DNA of 64,000 nt from contig CM024764.1 in the NCBI GenBank assembly GCA_014218235.1, positions 69,849,184 through 69,913,183 of the forward strand, read 5' to 3'. Origin of the DNA: Colocasia esculenta (lineage: Eukaryota > Streptophyta > Magnoliopsida > Alismatales > Araceae). A program made the translations under genes and the position numbers. The notes under the pieces are model-generated. The model was not told the origin of the DNA and made no database searches. It saw only the letters and a list, made by a program, of their open reading frames with translations. Each line of letters starts with the position of its first letter. Position 1 is the first letter of the stretch. This document shows, one piece after another, positions 23,429-35,943 of this stretch.

Positions 23429-25694
23429 TGTGGCGGAACGCCTCGGCCAAGCCCGTTAAACCGATAACGACTTGATCCGAGTCCGCCTCCTGCGAACGGG
23501 CCGAAGCCTCGCAAGGGATATCAAACCACAGTCCGTGTAAACACAAAGAAAACACACACCACCTTTATATATTATCACAAGTTACATAGCCATATTTTCA
23601 CAAAACTGAAAAGAAGTACAAGAGCCTGGGCATACCCCGAGGTCAACTGAAGAAAATAAAACAACTAACTACACTACACTGCTGGAGCTGCTACTACACA
23701 GCTGGAGGTACCGACCCTGCACCGCTACGGCGCGGCTCTGAATTGGACGACGGTCGTGAAACGTCCTTCTCGCTCTCACCTGGGGGGGTATGGGGTGAGC
23801 CTCGCTAGTCACTGGCTCAGTAGGGAACTCCCCCAAAACTGAGCAAACCAACAACCACAGGTACAAAGCAATAAACAGTACAACAATTTATAGAACAACT
23901 AAGCAGGATATAAAAGCTGTAAAAGTAATCACCGTCTGCCGACTACGAAAAACAACTGTAATAATTAAACGGCAAACCAGTACAGGGTACAAGCTAAAGT
24001 AGAGACAGCCCAAACGAGCCACGTGAACTAGTTCGCGACACCAAAAACTGACTCGGACAAGCTAACACAGGTCTACCTCTCAGTCTCCCAGCCACGGACG
24101 AAGGTCCAGCTGCCGCTCCACGTGAAAAGTCAAGCAACTGTGGAGACCAACCAAACACCACCATCTGCAGACCACATGGTCACAGGCCCATGCCTGGCAC
24201 TCTAGAGATCCTGGCCCAGAACTCTCTAGAGTGAGGCACTGGAAAAGGACTAGGGGTCAAGTACGTCTACTGGTGTCCGTACCCCCAACTACGAGCGCGC
24301 TACAAGTGACTAAAGACAAACACAAGTTGTAACTGTCCCACTGTCGTCTTTCCCTCAGCCGGACGTACAACTCAAACACAAGAGTGAGGGTGTCCAGGTC
24401 AGACGACACAGACGACGGTACAACCAAAGTACCGGTACCGGGACAAAGCCCCGAGCTAACAGCCTGGCTCACAAAGAATCTGGGGCACCCAACTAGAGAG
24501 GTAACCCACGGTAGGCGTCGTACTACTCACTACGTACCAAAACCACGTGCACGTCACACACAAACCACGTGAAACCTCATGTAAACCTCAAGTAACAACG
24601 GTCCACCCCACTGAACCCAGCTGGTCCCGCGTGAACACACACAACCTCGAAAGTGAGTAACTAACTGCATACCCTGTAGCTAAACACAGAAAACACGTGC
24701 ACTCAGTGCACCTCAGGTGCCAACGCCCCACTCTTTATCGATAAATACCATAATTAGTCATTTCTGCTTATATACAAGTCGGCGGCAACATCAACTGCCG
24801 CTTACAGGAAGTAGACGGCAAGGATATGGCCGTCTGTATCCCGGCTGATGAGCTTGGCGACAAACGATGTTGACGCCAAGTTCTTCAGCCTCTATCCCTG
24901 CAGAAACCCTAAACCGATTCTACAGGTTTTACAACCGTTAAAACAACGGAAAAACATACAGAATTGTTCTTCTAACATCCATGCACTATAATTAAACTAT
25001 AACATCATGCTTTATCACCTGAATTCATCAAACCACCCATTACCCCCGCATCGATACCATGACCCAAAATCACATTTTCATGCAGATTCATGTTATCTAA
25101 TTTCATTATCACGACCTATAGGAATTACAAGGTCATTCCCTACCTCAGAACAAGCTTAACCTCCCAAAATCTCCCGGTTCACACCGAACCCTCCGCGAGC
25201 TCCCACGGGGAATTGCACCACGCCACAGCGTTTCCTCGCGCAATTCGGAAATGCCACACTCCCCACGATCCTCCAACCTCTCCTGTACCTGTTGGAAGCT
25301 TTAGGGATGCAGGGGCGTGAAGCTGGGGCAAGGGAAGAGAGAACCAGTGGAGAACCTGCTCTCGGGTGACCCTATAACCTCAGAATTCACAGGTTGGCGT
25401 CAACCCCTCTGCCGCCTAGAGCAACCGCCACCATAAATGTCCACATCTTATGCCGCCAAGTTCATGCAGTCAACACACCTTACCTGGACGCCAACAAGTC
25501 AACGGCCCCCCTGGCCGCCAACTCCAACTCAACTGCAGTAGGTCCTATTTCTTTTCAGGACCAAACTTGTTCCTTACCTGAACAAACCACCATCCAAACA
25601 CATATTCCACACAATCAACTCACACTGGCCTCACAACAGCCATCACAACATTCACACATGATCCGCATGGATACGAAAAGCACGCGACGTTACA
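23429..25694 (-). repeat. 5' LTR of the first gypsy element
   Basis: Pairs with 16506-18604, but is about 170 bp longer because of a GC-rich block at about 25150-25345 that the other LTR lacks. TATA-like GTATATAAGC on the minus strand at 24766-24775. Many small indels against its partner. Confidence 0.93.
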
Positions 25695-25699
25695 AGGGT

Positions 25700-25961
25700 G
25701 GTGATATATATGAATATAAATATACATACATACCTATATATATAAGGAGATGCTTCGATACGGGGGCCGCTTGGTGTGGCCCTGCTGTATCCAAGCGAGA
25801 CTCCCATCGCGACCAAGCATTTTGCGTGCCGCCTGTTGCATTTTTTTAATGCACTGTTGGATCTCGATCTGACGGTGCTGGTTTGCAGTATGGTGGGGCC
25901 GCACCACAACCCTACTCATATATATATATATATATATAATATATATTATATATATATATAT
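25700..25961. other. Short unassigned stretch with TA microsatellites
   Basis: A GC-richer block of about 165 bp (25745-25915) lies between ATAT-rich stretches. The TA microsatellite at 25918-25962 abuts the left end of the MULE. No gene recognised. Confidence 0.5.
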
Positions 25962-26038
25962 AAGAAAACTAATTGGGGGTCCCTGTCAAAGAGCGTGGCT
26001 TCTTTGCTAGTCCCTATCAGAATATTAGAAGTCGTAGA

Positions 26039-27445
26039 TGTAATCACAGGGATTGTGCTTCCCCTCGACACGGACATGAATATCAAATATAATGGCATGG
26101 AAAACAGGAAGTGATCGCCACCTAGGTAAGTTGCCTAATGATGTGAAAAGACAATGGCTAACTTAAACTAGGAAAGGGAAGAGAACAGATGACCTGGTGT
26201 CGCGGTCGTCATGGCCGCCGCGTCTCTCGTATCGCGTCAGTGAAAACCGACGCGTCTATGTCACGTCACCCGAGGTCGTCGCGTTCTCTGAATGCGGGAG
26301 ATTTGTTGTAGTGACCTTCTTCTAGTCCTCCAGCCGGCCAGAGTACCAGAGCTTCTCGTAGACCTTGTTTGCTTGCCTGCCAATCAAAAGAAAACACAAA
26401 GAAAAGACCCTATTAGAACATGTAAAGTGTAGTATCTATTCCAAAAGATGAAATGAGACGAGGATCATGGTGGGGACGCACCTGGGGTGGTTTTAAACCC
26501 TGTGGGTGTGGGAAACGTGGGTGGATGATAGATGTGCTCTATTTAAAAAGAACATAAAAATGCATGTAGAAATAGAGAAAAGGGAGAGAAGAGATGATGA
26601 GCCCCTTATGGCGACTTCCTGGCGTGGATGCAGCTCCATGATGTGCCAAGAGGTCCAGGAGATTTGCTGAAGTCGCCCTCTTCACGTTCCTTGCTCCATT
26701 AATGGTGAAATAAGTGAGTTGTGAGGAATGAATGTGAAGGGAAATGAGTGGAATGAGTGGCTGCGTGGCTAAGTCTTGTTCAGGGGAAATTTTGGCAGCC
26801 CTTCGGGGTGATCCTCAGGCTCTCCTCGTCCATGAGGAGGGGTCATGCTTATATAGAGCTTGGAGTGAGAAAATTGGGTATTATCCCCTAACAAAGATGT
26901 GGAAATTAAAATGGGGGATAAAGCTCTATCAAAATCGGATGTAGAGTCCTTAGGGGAGCTTGGGAGAGTCCCTTGGGCGAAAAAGTGCTCAAGGGGTCGG
27001 GATAACCTCTTGGACCAAGTCAAAGTGCATGGGAGGATAAATAGGATGTGTTATGGAGGCCAGAGATCTCGGTCCTTGTCGCGTCAGATCGCGGGGTCGC
27101 GACTAGAGACGCGACGGTGTAGGGGTCGCGACAGCATCGCCCACGTGCATGGATAATGCATGGGCTGTCGCGGCGGCCTAACCGTCGCGACTAGAGTCGC
27201 GACGCCACTCTGCGTCGCGACAAGGAATTCGTATTATTCTGGATTATTCTTTCAACCACATGCTAAATAGGAGTCAAATCCTCTAAGGACTCTTCAAATG
27301 ATAGATTTCGGGATTTCAAGGCATTTTTGATGGATTAATGGCTCAAATCAAGGCAAATGATGGGCTCAAGGTGAGTGACCAATTAGGGGCCCACTAAGAT
27401 AGCAAGAAATGTGGTTCAACCCATTAGTTATATCGGGTGTCTACA
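26039..27445 (-). repeat. 3' LTR of the Tat element
   Basis: Near-identical to 43978-45406; differences are almost all single-base indels in homopolymers. Contains a TATA box (CTATATAAGC on the minus strand, about 26848-26857) and two TCGCGA-type clusters (26195-26290 and 27070-27230). Confidence 0.95.
27070..27230. repeat. TCGCGA motif cluster in the 3' LTR
   Basis: Within about 160 bp there are six to seven matches to GTCGCGAC or near variants (TCGCGTC, ATCGCGGG, GACGCGACG), all CpG-dense and still unmutated. The matching cluster of the other LTR is at about 45030-45180. Confidence 0.85.
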
Positions 27446-27459
27446 GATTGCCCCTCCTT
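27446..27459 (-). promoter_or_regulatory. Polypurine tract of the Tat element
   Basis: The minus strand reads AGGAGGGGCAATC directly before the LTR start TGTAGACACC. It fixes the minus orientation and the identity of the left LTR as 3'. Confidence 0.8.
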
Positions 27460-28479
27460 GGCTTCTACTTTGCAGGGGAGTGAAGTGGAAGTGGAAGTGG
27501 CGTGGAGATGTCATGAAGTGATGGCGGAACGGAGGTGACACGGAGCGGACCGAAAAGTGGAAGCCAAGGTTAAGAGACACCCGATATTAACTAACAAGCA
27601 ATTGGAATCCTTGTGAAAGCCCCGAGTCGGTTGCTCGAGTAGAATGCAAAGAAGAGCACAAGTCTGGACGAGAAGAAGAAAGAAGAGACGATCAACCTCT
27701 CGATTGAGAGGTACCCTAGCCGATTGGCCTACAGGTTTCGTTTTGGAAGGACATGTGCGTGCCAGGCAGGTAACTCATGACTCTGTCCTGGGAGCGGTTC
27801 GCAACCAAAACGGATCAAAGGAAAGGATGAGTAATTGGGTAAGGAATCCAGACAGGGAAATTCTTGTCAAACTGACGGGAACAACTTGCTCGGAGGCAAA
27901 CCTTCCGATTCGGAGTAGAATTGGTTTTCTTGCACTGAAACATGAAGGATGATTGGGCACTCAACAAGAGCTCATCAATGGTCAGGAATGAGTCAGAAAG
28001 TTCAAAGTCCTACATGATGAATGCTGGGCTAAAGTAAAAAATCATCAAAACAAATGCAAAGAAAGCGAAAATATAAAATATATCAAGGATAATATTGTTA
28101 AGCTGGATAAGAAAGGGTTAAGAGACTACCCACAACCGCAGTGGGCCTGAATCCATCATCCCGATCTTAACTACTCAACGGCCTATCCAATGGTTAACAA
28201 TGTGCACCTAGATTATCATAGTTTTTGGTAAAGGGAACTCAAATCCCAGAGCACATTGAGAACTAGCTGGTCCTTGAAATGATATAATAGATAGGATATC
28301 ATATAGTAATGCCGGGAGTAGGGTAGAGATACAATACCTGACTTACCTGTGACGACATTTCCTGACTTTTCGAATCATCCATGAGAAAATAAGCATAATA
28401 ATCACAAGATGACAGATGAATTTAATGAACATAGTCAAGGAACACATAAAAGCACAAGCAGGAGAAATAATCACTTGAG

Positions 28480-28575
28480 TATAAACGCGACGCACTAATC
28501 GACCGCGACCTTGTCGCGTCGCAGCGCCCTGTCGCGACATAGTCGCGTCGGATCGCGGCGTCGCGACTAGGACAG
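28480..28575. repeat. TCGCGA motif cluster before the first antisense gene
   Basis: At least six CGCGAC/TCGCG motifs in under 100 bp, about 140 bp upstream of the TATA box of the first antisense gene. Confidence 0.8.
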
Positions 28576-28711
28576 AGTCCTAAACACGCAGAAAACGGGA
28601 CTTAGACTTATCCTAAGACATCTAGACTAGCACTAGGACTCCTAAACCTTTCCTAGACTTATCCTAACTCCTAGTTGCGGGATTAGAGTGGGTTTCTAAC
28701 TCCCTAAGGCT

Positions 28712-28719
28712 TATAAATA
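28712..28719 (+). promoter_or_regulatory. Probable TATA box of the first antisense PMD gene
   Basis: TATAAATA, 82 bp before the likely start codon at 28802. Together with the TCGCGA cluster just upstream it looks like a promoter firing opposite to the retrotransposon. Confidence 0.5.
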
Positions 28720-28801
28720 AATGGTTTGGACTGCTAATCCCGCAGCTAAACTCCTGGCATCCTCTGCTCCAAGTTCTTCATCCTTCTTCAGTTCTGCAGC
28801 C

Positions 28802-30207
28802 ATGAAGAGCTTTCAGAGTTTGCAGAGGCCATCCCTCCCTACTCCGGCCCAAAGGCAGCTAGGGAGTCCTACACCGACCTCCAGCACCTCTCAGCTATCC
28901 CAAGACACATCTATTCCCGCCCGATCTTCAAGTAAGTGGCTTCTCTCCCTGAGTTTGTGCACTTTCTGCATTACTCTGTTTTTTTTCTGTTTTGCTCTGT
29001 TTTTCTTCTCCTTCTCATCTCCTCCTTCTCCTTTCTTCAGATCCTCCCTGGTCATAGGCGTTTTTCTAAGCTACCATGGCTGCTTCCGATGCTTGACATG
29101 CTGCCGCCGGCCTCAATTTCCCTCCTAAAAGAGTGGGGATTGTCTACGGTGCTAGTACTCATCAAGAAGTACCACAAGATCGTCCACACGTGGGATAGCA
29201 TCACCGCACTTACCGAGCTGTGACATACTCAGACACATTCTTTTGTCTTCTCCGCCTTTGAAGCCACCGTACTCTTGGAAGAATTGGAGATTATGCTCGG
29301 TCTCCCGCGCTACCATCGGGGTGAGGAGATAAAATTATCATACACCGTGGAGCAGATCAACTCGTGGAGTATCCTGGCCAAGCTGACTTCCATGAAGAAC
29401 GACCTACGCTCCATGACCAGTGGCATGCGCGTCCACCTACTCCCCATCGCACAGTGGGTCGTCTCACAATGCAAGCGGAAAACCGGGAGACACGGCGCCA
29501 TTGCCAAGGCGGCGGCCATCTGCATCTGCGGATCATACTCTTTCCTTCTGAAGACGGCCATCTCCTTCGCCAACCTGAGCATCATCGATTCCATCTCAGA
29601 AGGTTTGACCATCGGCCAAGCAGTTTTGAGTTATCTATATGCCGGTCTGTCTTCCGCAGCACTCGGAGGACCTTTTTACGGATCGGTGATTGCCCTCGAA
29701 CTATGGATGGGGATGCACATCCAATTTCGGGAGGAGGAGGGCTTGACTGTGGAGTGCAAGACGATGCTGAACCATCCGTTGGCATACGTGGGCGGACCAC
29801 TCCACATGAGCACCCGGGCTTGGTGCAAGACGGCACAAATAAAGGGCATCCAAGCGTGGCGCGGTACCTCCGAAGTCTGACAGTGGCGGACTTCGACGCG
29901 CGCCCCCGGTTCATGCACGGCAAGATGATCCATCTCTCTCAGCGCACCGGTCTTGCCTTGAGGTTGCTGGGCAACGAGGCGCTTGTTTCTTACAACCCGG
30001 ACCGTGCTACCTCCAGTGCGGTGCGTCCGGACAGTGGTTCCAATCCTCTCACACTTCCCGCCTATCCAAGAGAGGAAGAGGGGTGACGCGCAGGACGAAT
30101 GTGACATGCGCAGCGCCATCGTCCATTGGGAGGGATGTGCTATGAGCGTGATCCTAGCAAGGTGGAGGAAGATGATGAAACGGTCAAAGAGTACGTTGAA
30201 GCTTTGA
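28802..30207 (+). pseudogene. Antisense PMD-domain gene 1 of the Tat element
   Basis: Start MKSFQSLQRPSLPTPAQ, a Ser/Pro-rich lead. A probable intron runs 28932-29040 (GTAAGT donor, pyrimidine tract, TTCTTCAG acceptor). The plant mobile domain (PMD, 'aminotransferase-like') follows: WGLSTVLVLIKKYH, then HSFVFSAFEATVLLEELEIM and MLGLPRYHRG, with long conserved helices to about 29870. An in-frame TGA at 29221-29223 and a frame change near 29850 break it; the continuation (ADFDARPRFMHGKMIHL) is readable to 30086-30207. Antisense to the retrotransposon and between pol and 3' LTR, it matches the antisense extra ORFs described for Tat elements. PMD proteins of plants (MAIN/MAIL1) act in the nucleus on silencing and genome stability; a role here is inference. 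Confidence 0.65.
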
Positions 30208-30384
30208 AGACGCTCCAACCTGCAGGAGGAGATGCTCGATTTATTTGATTTGATTTGTGGCCAGATGGTAATTAGGAAGGTACTTAAGAGCATTGCTAGG
30301 TTGTTTTAGGATGGATTAGGAGTGTAAAGATTTTGAATATGAATGAATAAGAATGGATTTTCTGCGCAATGCAAGTGCTCTGTT

Positions 30385-30510
30385 GATGACGTGACGATCA
30401 GGAGCGTCGCCTTTATGTCGCGGCCTAGCAGTGCGTCGCGACTATGTCGCGACGTCCCTTCTTGACGCGACATGAACGCGACGGCGCACTGCGTCGCGTC
30501 ACGAACCGAT
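30385..30510. repeat. TCGCGA motif cluster between the two antisense genes
   Basis: Eight or so TCGCGAC/CGCGAC motifs in about 125 bp, upstream of the second antisense gene (start 30665). Confidence 0.85.
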
Positions 30511-30664
30511 CGATTCAAAAGCAAACGACCCCCCTTTCCTTCTTCTTTCCGGTTTTCAAAAACCTTGAACCTCGAACCTTCAAACCTTTGACTCCTTCCC
30601 CAAGCTCCCCTGCATCCAGACCTCCTTGCTAGCCCGAAACACCATCTAAGCGACCTACATTGCG

Positions 30665-33550
30665 ATGGACGGCGGAAAAGAGAGTGGCGAGGGCTCATCG
30701 CGGGGGAAACGCCACGCGGAGCGACGATACTCGCGACGACGGGTGGAGAGGCCCTCTGTCGAGGAGGAGGTGCCCGAGGCCGTCACGGGAGTGGAAGAGG
30801 AGGAAATGACTCCGATCATGAACGTGGAAGAGGAGAGGAAGAAACGGGCCAAAGCGATGAAGTCGGTAAGTATCCTCGACCCTAAACCTTGAATGATAGT
30901 AGTAGACAGATCCACGGAGCCCCTGGAGGGCGTATGTAGGGCGAGAGGCCCATGAAAACAAGATCAAACAAAGAGGCTCCGGCCGGTTTGAATCTGAAAA
31001 CGTCGTCAGCACGACCCGTCGCGACATGGTGTCGCGACGGGGCGGGGCGTCGCGACAGTGTCGCGACGTCTAGGGCAGTCGCGACCTTATCGCGACCTAT
31101 GAAGGCGACGCGATAAGGTCGCGGCGGCCCGCACCGTCGCGACAAGGTGTGCGGCTATAGGCTGTCGCGACTCTGACCGAACACACAAATAAATCTGAAC
31201 TTAAACTTGAATGAATCTTTGCAGGGTGAAATGAGGGCTCGAGTGTCATGGACACTGGTGCTAGCTGCCTTCCTGGCCCTTCCCCCCTTTCAGCGAGAGA
31301 GAGTAGATGAGATGGGGTTTGGGCAGGTTTTTAGGATTGAGAGGATGAGGGTGGACCCGGCCCTCACCCAGGCCCTGCGTAGTAGGTGGGACACGGAGGC
31401 GAGTGCCTTCGCGTTCCCTTGGGGGCATATGATCCCCAGCCTAGAGGATGTGAGCCGGATCACAGGGCTCAGAGTGTACGGGCGGGCAGTGAGCGGGTAT
31501 ACCTACCCTTGCTACCATGACCTAGCCGAGCGGCTCTTAGACCTTCCCGTGGAGCGTAAGTCTTCTCTAGTGCCTAGAGTAGCCTTGCAGGAGAGTCTAG
31601 TCTATTTGAGGCAGGGAAGAACGCAGGGGAGACTGAGGATGAGTATCTGGAGCGGTTGGCTAGAGTCAGTAGGAGGGAATTAGCGAGTGAGCCTGGGCCG
31701 CAGGCGGACTTGGACTTGCGCTGCTTCCTCGTCCTCTTTCTTCGTAGACTTTTGTTTGCCACAAGGGGCGACGCAGTCCACTGCCGCTTCCTGCCCTTGC
31801 TGGCGAACTTAGGTGAGGTAGGGGGGTATGCTTGGGGGGCAGCCTTCTTAGCGCACCAGTTTGACGGCTTGAGCGCCTCCGAGCGGCAGACGTCCACGAG
31901 TGGTTTCTACCCCTTCCTTTAGGTACACTTTCTCTCCTAACTCTCTTAGATTCAAACTTCAGTTTTGCTTGAACTACCAACTAATTTGCCTTTATTTTGC
32001 AGGTTTGGGCCTATCTACACCTCCCAGCCCTGAGGAGAGGGGGGCTCACACGGCCGGGCCTCGTGCCCATTGCACGCCGTTGGGACTCTCGCCGAGACAC
32101 TCGCCACCTGGCCGACCAGTTGGAGCACCTCCAGGAGGCAATCGACAGCTACCCTTATCTGGATGTAAGTATTCTTAATTCCCCTTCTTTGGAATTATTT
32201 GCTTGAAATGACTGATTACTTCTCCTTTTTTGTAGGTGGTTTGGCAGCCATACCTGGGGAGGGTGATGAGGGACAGCTTGGTTGGTGCAGGCCCCCCCTA
32301 CTTCGGTAGGTCGGTGTGGTTGCATGCACTCAACCTCGTGCTACCTCTGAACCTATTCCTGACCCAGCGCTCCTTGGGCCTCAGGCAGAGTGTCGTGGAG
32401 TTCCCCGTCCGGGACCGGTTCCGCCGGCCGGGTCGGAGCTTCCGGGGGCTTCACGACACGACAGACTGGAGGGAGCGGGCTCGCGAGAAGGTAGAAAATT
32501 GGGAGCGGAAAGGCAAGGGGGTCAGATCGGACGCGACCACCGATGATGCCTACCTCCAGGCGTACGCCTTGAAGTACGGAGGAAAGGTGTACAAGAGCGC
32601 CCGACACCAGGTAGAACCTTCTAACCCACAACTCAAGAATTGGGATTTAATGATTAAAACTGACGATTTGCAATTCCTTGCAGGTGGACGTGACTGGTGA
32701 GATCGCATCGCTCCGAGCCTTGCTCCAGTCGGCGGTGCAGGATCAGAGGCAGCCCAGAGGCAGGTGACAGAGTTGGTAAGTACTGTGTTCACCTTTCAAC
32801 CCCTTTAATTTAAGCAAGATTTTGAAACTGACCTGCCTTTTACGTGCAGCGGAGTGAGCTGGAGAGAGTGAGGGGTGCCGGAGCAGGCGGTGCTTCCTCT
32901 TCTCGGAGCGCAGGGGGTCTCCATCACTCATGGAGGCTCGACTGGCAGGAGCTGTGCTGAGAGCCGAGGAGGCTCAAAGGCATCTGGGAGGAGCGGTAAG
33001 TTCATTTAAACACTTGAGTCGTTCATTTTCAAACGATGCTGATGGATCACTTGTTGTGCAGGAGAGAGACTTGGAGCTGACCCATGAGCACGTCATGACG
33101 CTGCAGAGCAAGAGAGACCAGCAGCACGTCCGGGCGGAGGCAGCTGAGGCACGAGTGGCAGAGATGACCCAGAAGCTGGCGACGCTACGGGTACAGAGGC
33201 CACCCGGAGATCAGGAGGAGGTCACCCGACTGCGTGCAACTCTACGCTGGCGCGGAGCCTCCAGCAGATTGTGACGGACATCGGCCGTTCACGCAGCCGG
33301 AGCCGGAGCGGCGTGAGCGTCAGCAGGCGACGGGTGCCTCCGTCGGGCAGTACCTAGCGGGTTCCTCCAGTAGGCGAAGGAACGAGGAGGAGGAGAGCGC
33401 CGACAGGGCGAGGGTAGTGCTCATGAGGGTAGAGGGGGTGGCGAGATGTTGCCACCTCCAGATAGGAGAGAGGGATCCGGGAGAGTGGTGGCGGTCAGTG
33501 AGGAGTCTTGTGAGCCACCTCCCCTTTTATCGATGTACATCTTGTTCATA
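30665..33550 (+). CDS. Antisense PMD-domain gene 2 of the Tat element, spliced, with coiled-coil tail
   Basis: Exons that I can place: 30665-30865 (acidic/basic lead, MDGGKESGEG), 31225 to about 31922 (PMD: FGQVFRIERMRVDPALTQAL, FPWGHMIPSLEDVSRITGL), 32003-32164 (VWAYLHLPALRRGG), 32236-32610 (PMD end: LVLPLNLFLTQRSLGLRQ), 32684-32775, 32850-32995, and 33062 to about 33270 or beyond. Introns have GTAAGT or GTAGAA/GTACAC-like donors and CAG/TAG acceptors, and all fall between codons. The last exons give a coiled-coil (ERDLELTHEHVMTLQ) and an Arg/Ser-rich tail. Three exons each need one base more or less (about 31630, 32740 and the G run near 32910). Between 30865 and 31225 lies a TCGCGA cluster inside the intron. 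Function unknown; nuclear role inferred from the PMD family. Confidence 0.65.
31010..31170. repeat. TCGCGA motif cluster in intron 1 of antisense gene 2
   Basis: About ten copies of GTCGCGAC or near variants in 160 bp, the densest cluster in the element, located inside the first intron and so not constrained by coding. Confidence 0.85.
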
Positions 33551-33559
33551 CCTTAGTGC

Positions 33560-34900
33560 AGTTTTATTTTTATGCCAATGTTTTATGATGAATGAATGGT
33601 TTGTGATTGACACGAGTGAGAGGCGAGATTCAAACAGCGAGAGAGAGAGCTCTGAGCGCGACGTCATACTCTGCTTTTTTTTGAAAATTCCTGTTCCTGC
33701 ACACACTTAGAAGAACAAGTTAGATCTGTTCTTAGGTTCGGCCCCTTGCACAGAACATGATAAAAGCTAACTCCGCAATTTGTCAAGGGGCCGAGCCTTA
33801 TTAAATAGGCGAAAAGACTATGAAAATAATGCATGCTAAAGAAAAGGAATATGTACACGCCCCTAAAAAAAACTATATATATTTTTGTGATTTTGAGGAT
33901 CTTTTGATTTTTTGGATTTTGGGATCTTTCGGATTTTTTTGATTTTGGGGATCTTTCGATTTTTTGGATTTTGGGGATCTTTCGATTTTTTTGGATTTGG
34001 GGATCTTTCGATTTTTTTTGATTTTGGGGATCTTTCGATAACAACACCTCTTAATGTTGAGTGATCAACCGTGGGCCTTACCTCTACCTCACTTTGGCGA
34101 GTAAGATTATGTGCAACGCATATTCATATTAGGTTTGCCAAGTTTTCTTGTCCCTGTGACAACAATGTTCCAACACAGACCAAGCGCATGGATTCTTTGG
34201 TCATTTTAGGAGGGATAGGAAGAATGTAAATGAGATAAGACTTAATCTTGGGTCGGGGTTGCTGACTTGTAAGACTGCAACGAATAAGTTACATGTGCTA
34301 TTCATCTGTTGTCCAAGGACTTTAGGGCCACAATATTTTCTCTTTTGTCTGGGCATGCGTGCGACCGGGCTCAAGGGCGTCCCGCGGGGAACTGTACTGC
34401 CACTCTTTAACATGCCCCTTCACTTTGTCATTTTGTCGCTTTATTTTTTTCTTCGCTATATGCTTTTCTTAGAACTGCCCGTCCCTTTTTGAGACTTCAA
34501 ACACATGGTTTATACGTTGCAGGTTTACAGGTTAGCTTTCCCCTTGCCCCTAGACCTTGTCCGAATAGGGAGAGAATTGACCTCTTGTTTCTCTGAGCAA
34601 GGGCTAAGTGAGAGCACTGTATATGGAGGAACAACGACCTTAGGTTTACCATGTTGAGTACGTGATTGCACATAAATATTATTTCGTCAATATGAGAAGG
34701 AGCGAGACACTTGGCAAACGGCTATCTATTAATCGGTGTTGTTATCCAAAGACTTTCGATCAGGGGTAGAATCTTTTAAGATATAACCCATTCCATGGAT
34801 GAGAGAGTTCATCACCATCGGCGTTAACTAACCTATACGCGTTTCCCGGGTACACTTCTTTGATGACGTACGGCCCTTCCCAGTTTGCAGACAATTTTGA
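33560..34900. other. Spacer between antisense genes and integrase, with a T-rich repeat
   Basis: No gene recognised. At 33885-34040 there are five to six imperfect tandem copies of a unit of about 25-27 bp of the form GATTTTTTGGATTTTGGGGATC. The rest is ordinary mixed sequence. Confidence 0.6.
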
Positions 34901-35943
34901 CCTTGGACCTCTAGGTTTTATGAAAACTCACTTCAAAACCATGTCTCCTTCTTGAAATTTACGCTCAATCACTTTCTTTTGAAAAGACCTTGAGAGTCTA
35001 TTTTGATACGAAAGCACGTGATCGACTGCAGCTAGACGCCGTTCGTCTAAGAGTTCTAGTTGCGTAAGTAACGCCTCCCGATGTTCATCGGGATTAAGTT
35101 CTTTATCCAACTGAATTCTTAGCGAAGGGATGAGGATTTCGTGTGGACATACCGCTTCCATTCCATATGTGAGTGAGAAAGGGGTTTGCCCCGTAGGTGT
35201 GCGGATGGAGGTGCGGTAAGCCCACAGAGCCTCAAGATTTTCAAAAGCGTCTTGTTCGTGGCTTCGGCCTGGCCGTTGCCCTGCGGATAATAAGGAGACG
35301 AATGATGCAAAGAAATATTGAACTTCTTACAGAGGTCTTGAAGGTCTTGTGATATGAACTGGGGTCCATTGTCGGTGACGATGCTGCCAGGTACTCCAAA
35401 CCGCGCAATGATGTTCTTCATGATGAATCTGCACACGGTCGAACCTTTGATTTCTGCAAACGCTTCTGCTTCGGCCCATTTGGTGAAATACTCAGTGGCA
35501 GTGAGGATGAAGGACTTTTGTTTTATCTGAGCATTAGGATCACCGAGAGGCCCAATGATATCAAAGGCCCACATGGAGAAAGGCCAAGGAGAAGATAGTG
35601 GATGTAAAGAGGAAGACGAAGCATGAATTTTATCGACATGGATTTGGCATCTGACACACCTACGGACGTAGGCGGCACAGTCTTCTTCTAAGGTTGGCCA
35701 GTAGTAGCCCTGCCTAAGAATCTTTTTGGCTAACATCTGACCATTCACATGCCCTCCGCATTCGCCGGAGTGAGATCCTTCTACTATCTTCCAAGCCTCT
35801 TCATCGGTCACGCATCTGAGGAGCATTCCATTTAGAGCGCGTCTGTAGAGAACTTCACCCACGAGGGTGTACTTTAAGGCTGCTCTACGGATAGCTCGCC
35901 TATCTTCTGCTTCGGCTTCTTCTGGGAAGGTCCGTCTTTGCAA
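34900..35943 (-). pseudogene. Tat pol: integrase
   Basis: Zinc-binding HHCC region (HSGECGGHVNG, then CAAYVRRCVRCQ) at about 35670-35790. The catalytic core has the first Asp in MWAFDIIGP (about 35565), the second in IVTDNGPQF (about 35360) and Glu in NGQAEATNK (about 35280). After a frame change near 35200 the C-terminal part continues at 34928-35161 (LDERRLAAVDHV, FQEGDMVLK). All three catalytic acids are kept; one frameshift separates core and tail. Overlaps the end of the RT-RNase H frame by 70 bp in another frame. Confidence 0.9.

Larger units (their letters stand above)
16506..25694 (-). mobile_element. Ty3/gypsy LTR retrotransposon, chromodomain type (Tekay/Del-like)
   Basis: Minus-strand element bounded by the exact 5-bp TSD AGGGT (16501-16505 and 25695-25699). 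LTRs at 16506-18604 and 23429-25694 run in element orientation from TGTAACGTCGCG to CGCCACA. The initiator Met-tRNA primer-binding site lies just inside the 5' LTR (23416-23427). Transcript order: gag with zinc knuckle, RT (FIDDILIYS motif), RNase H, integrase with a degraded chromodomain-like end, which is the gypsy order. Many frameshifts make the internal region a pseudogene. Lineage assignment to Tekay/Del rests on remembered motif forms. Confidence 0.93.

Noticed and set aside
25953..25961. 9-bp TSD of the MULE
   Set aside because: The left flank is a TA microsatellite and the right flank a T/CT run; any match (TATATAT) would be meaningless.
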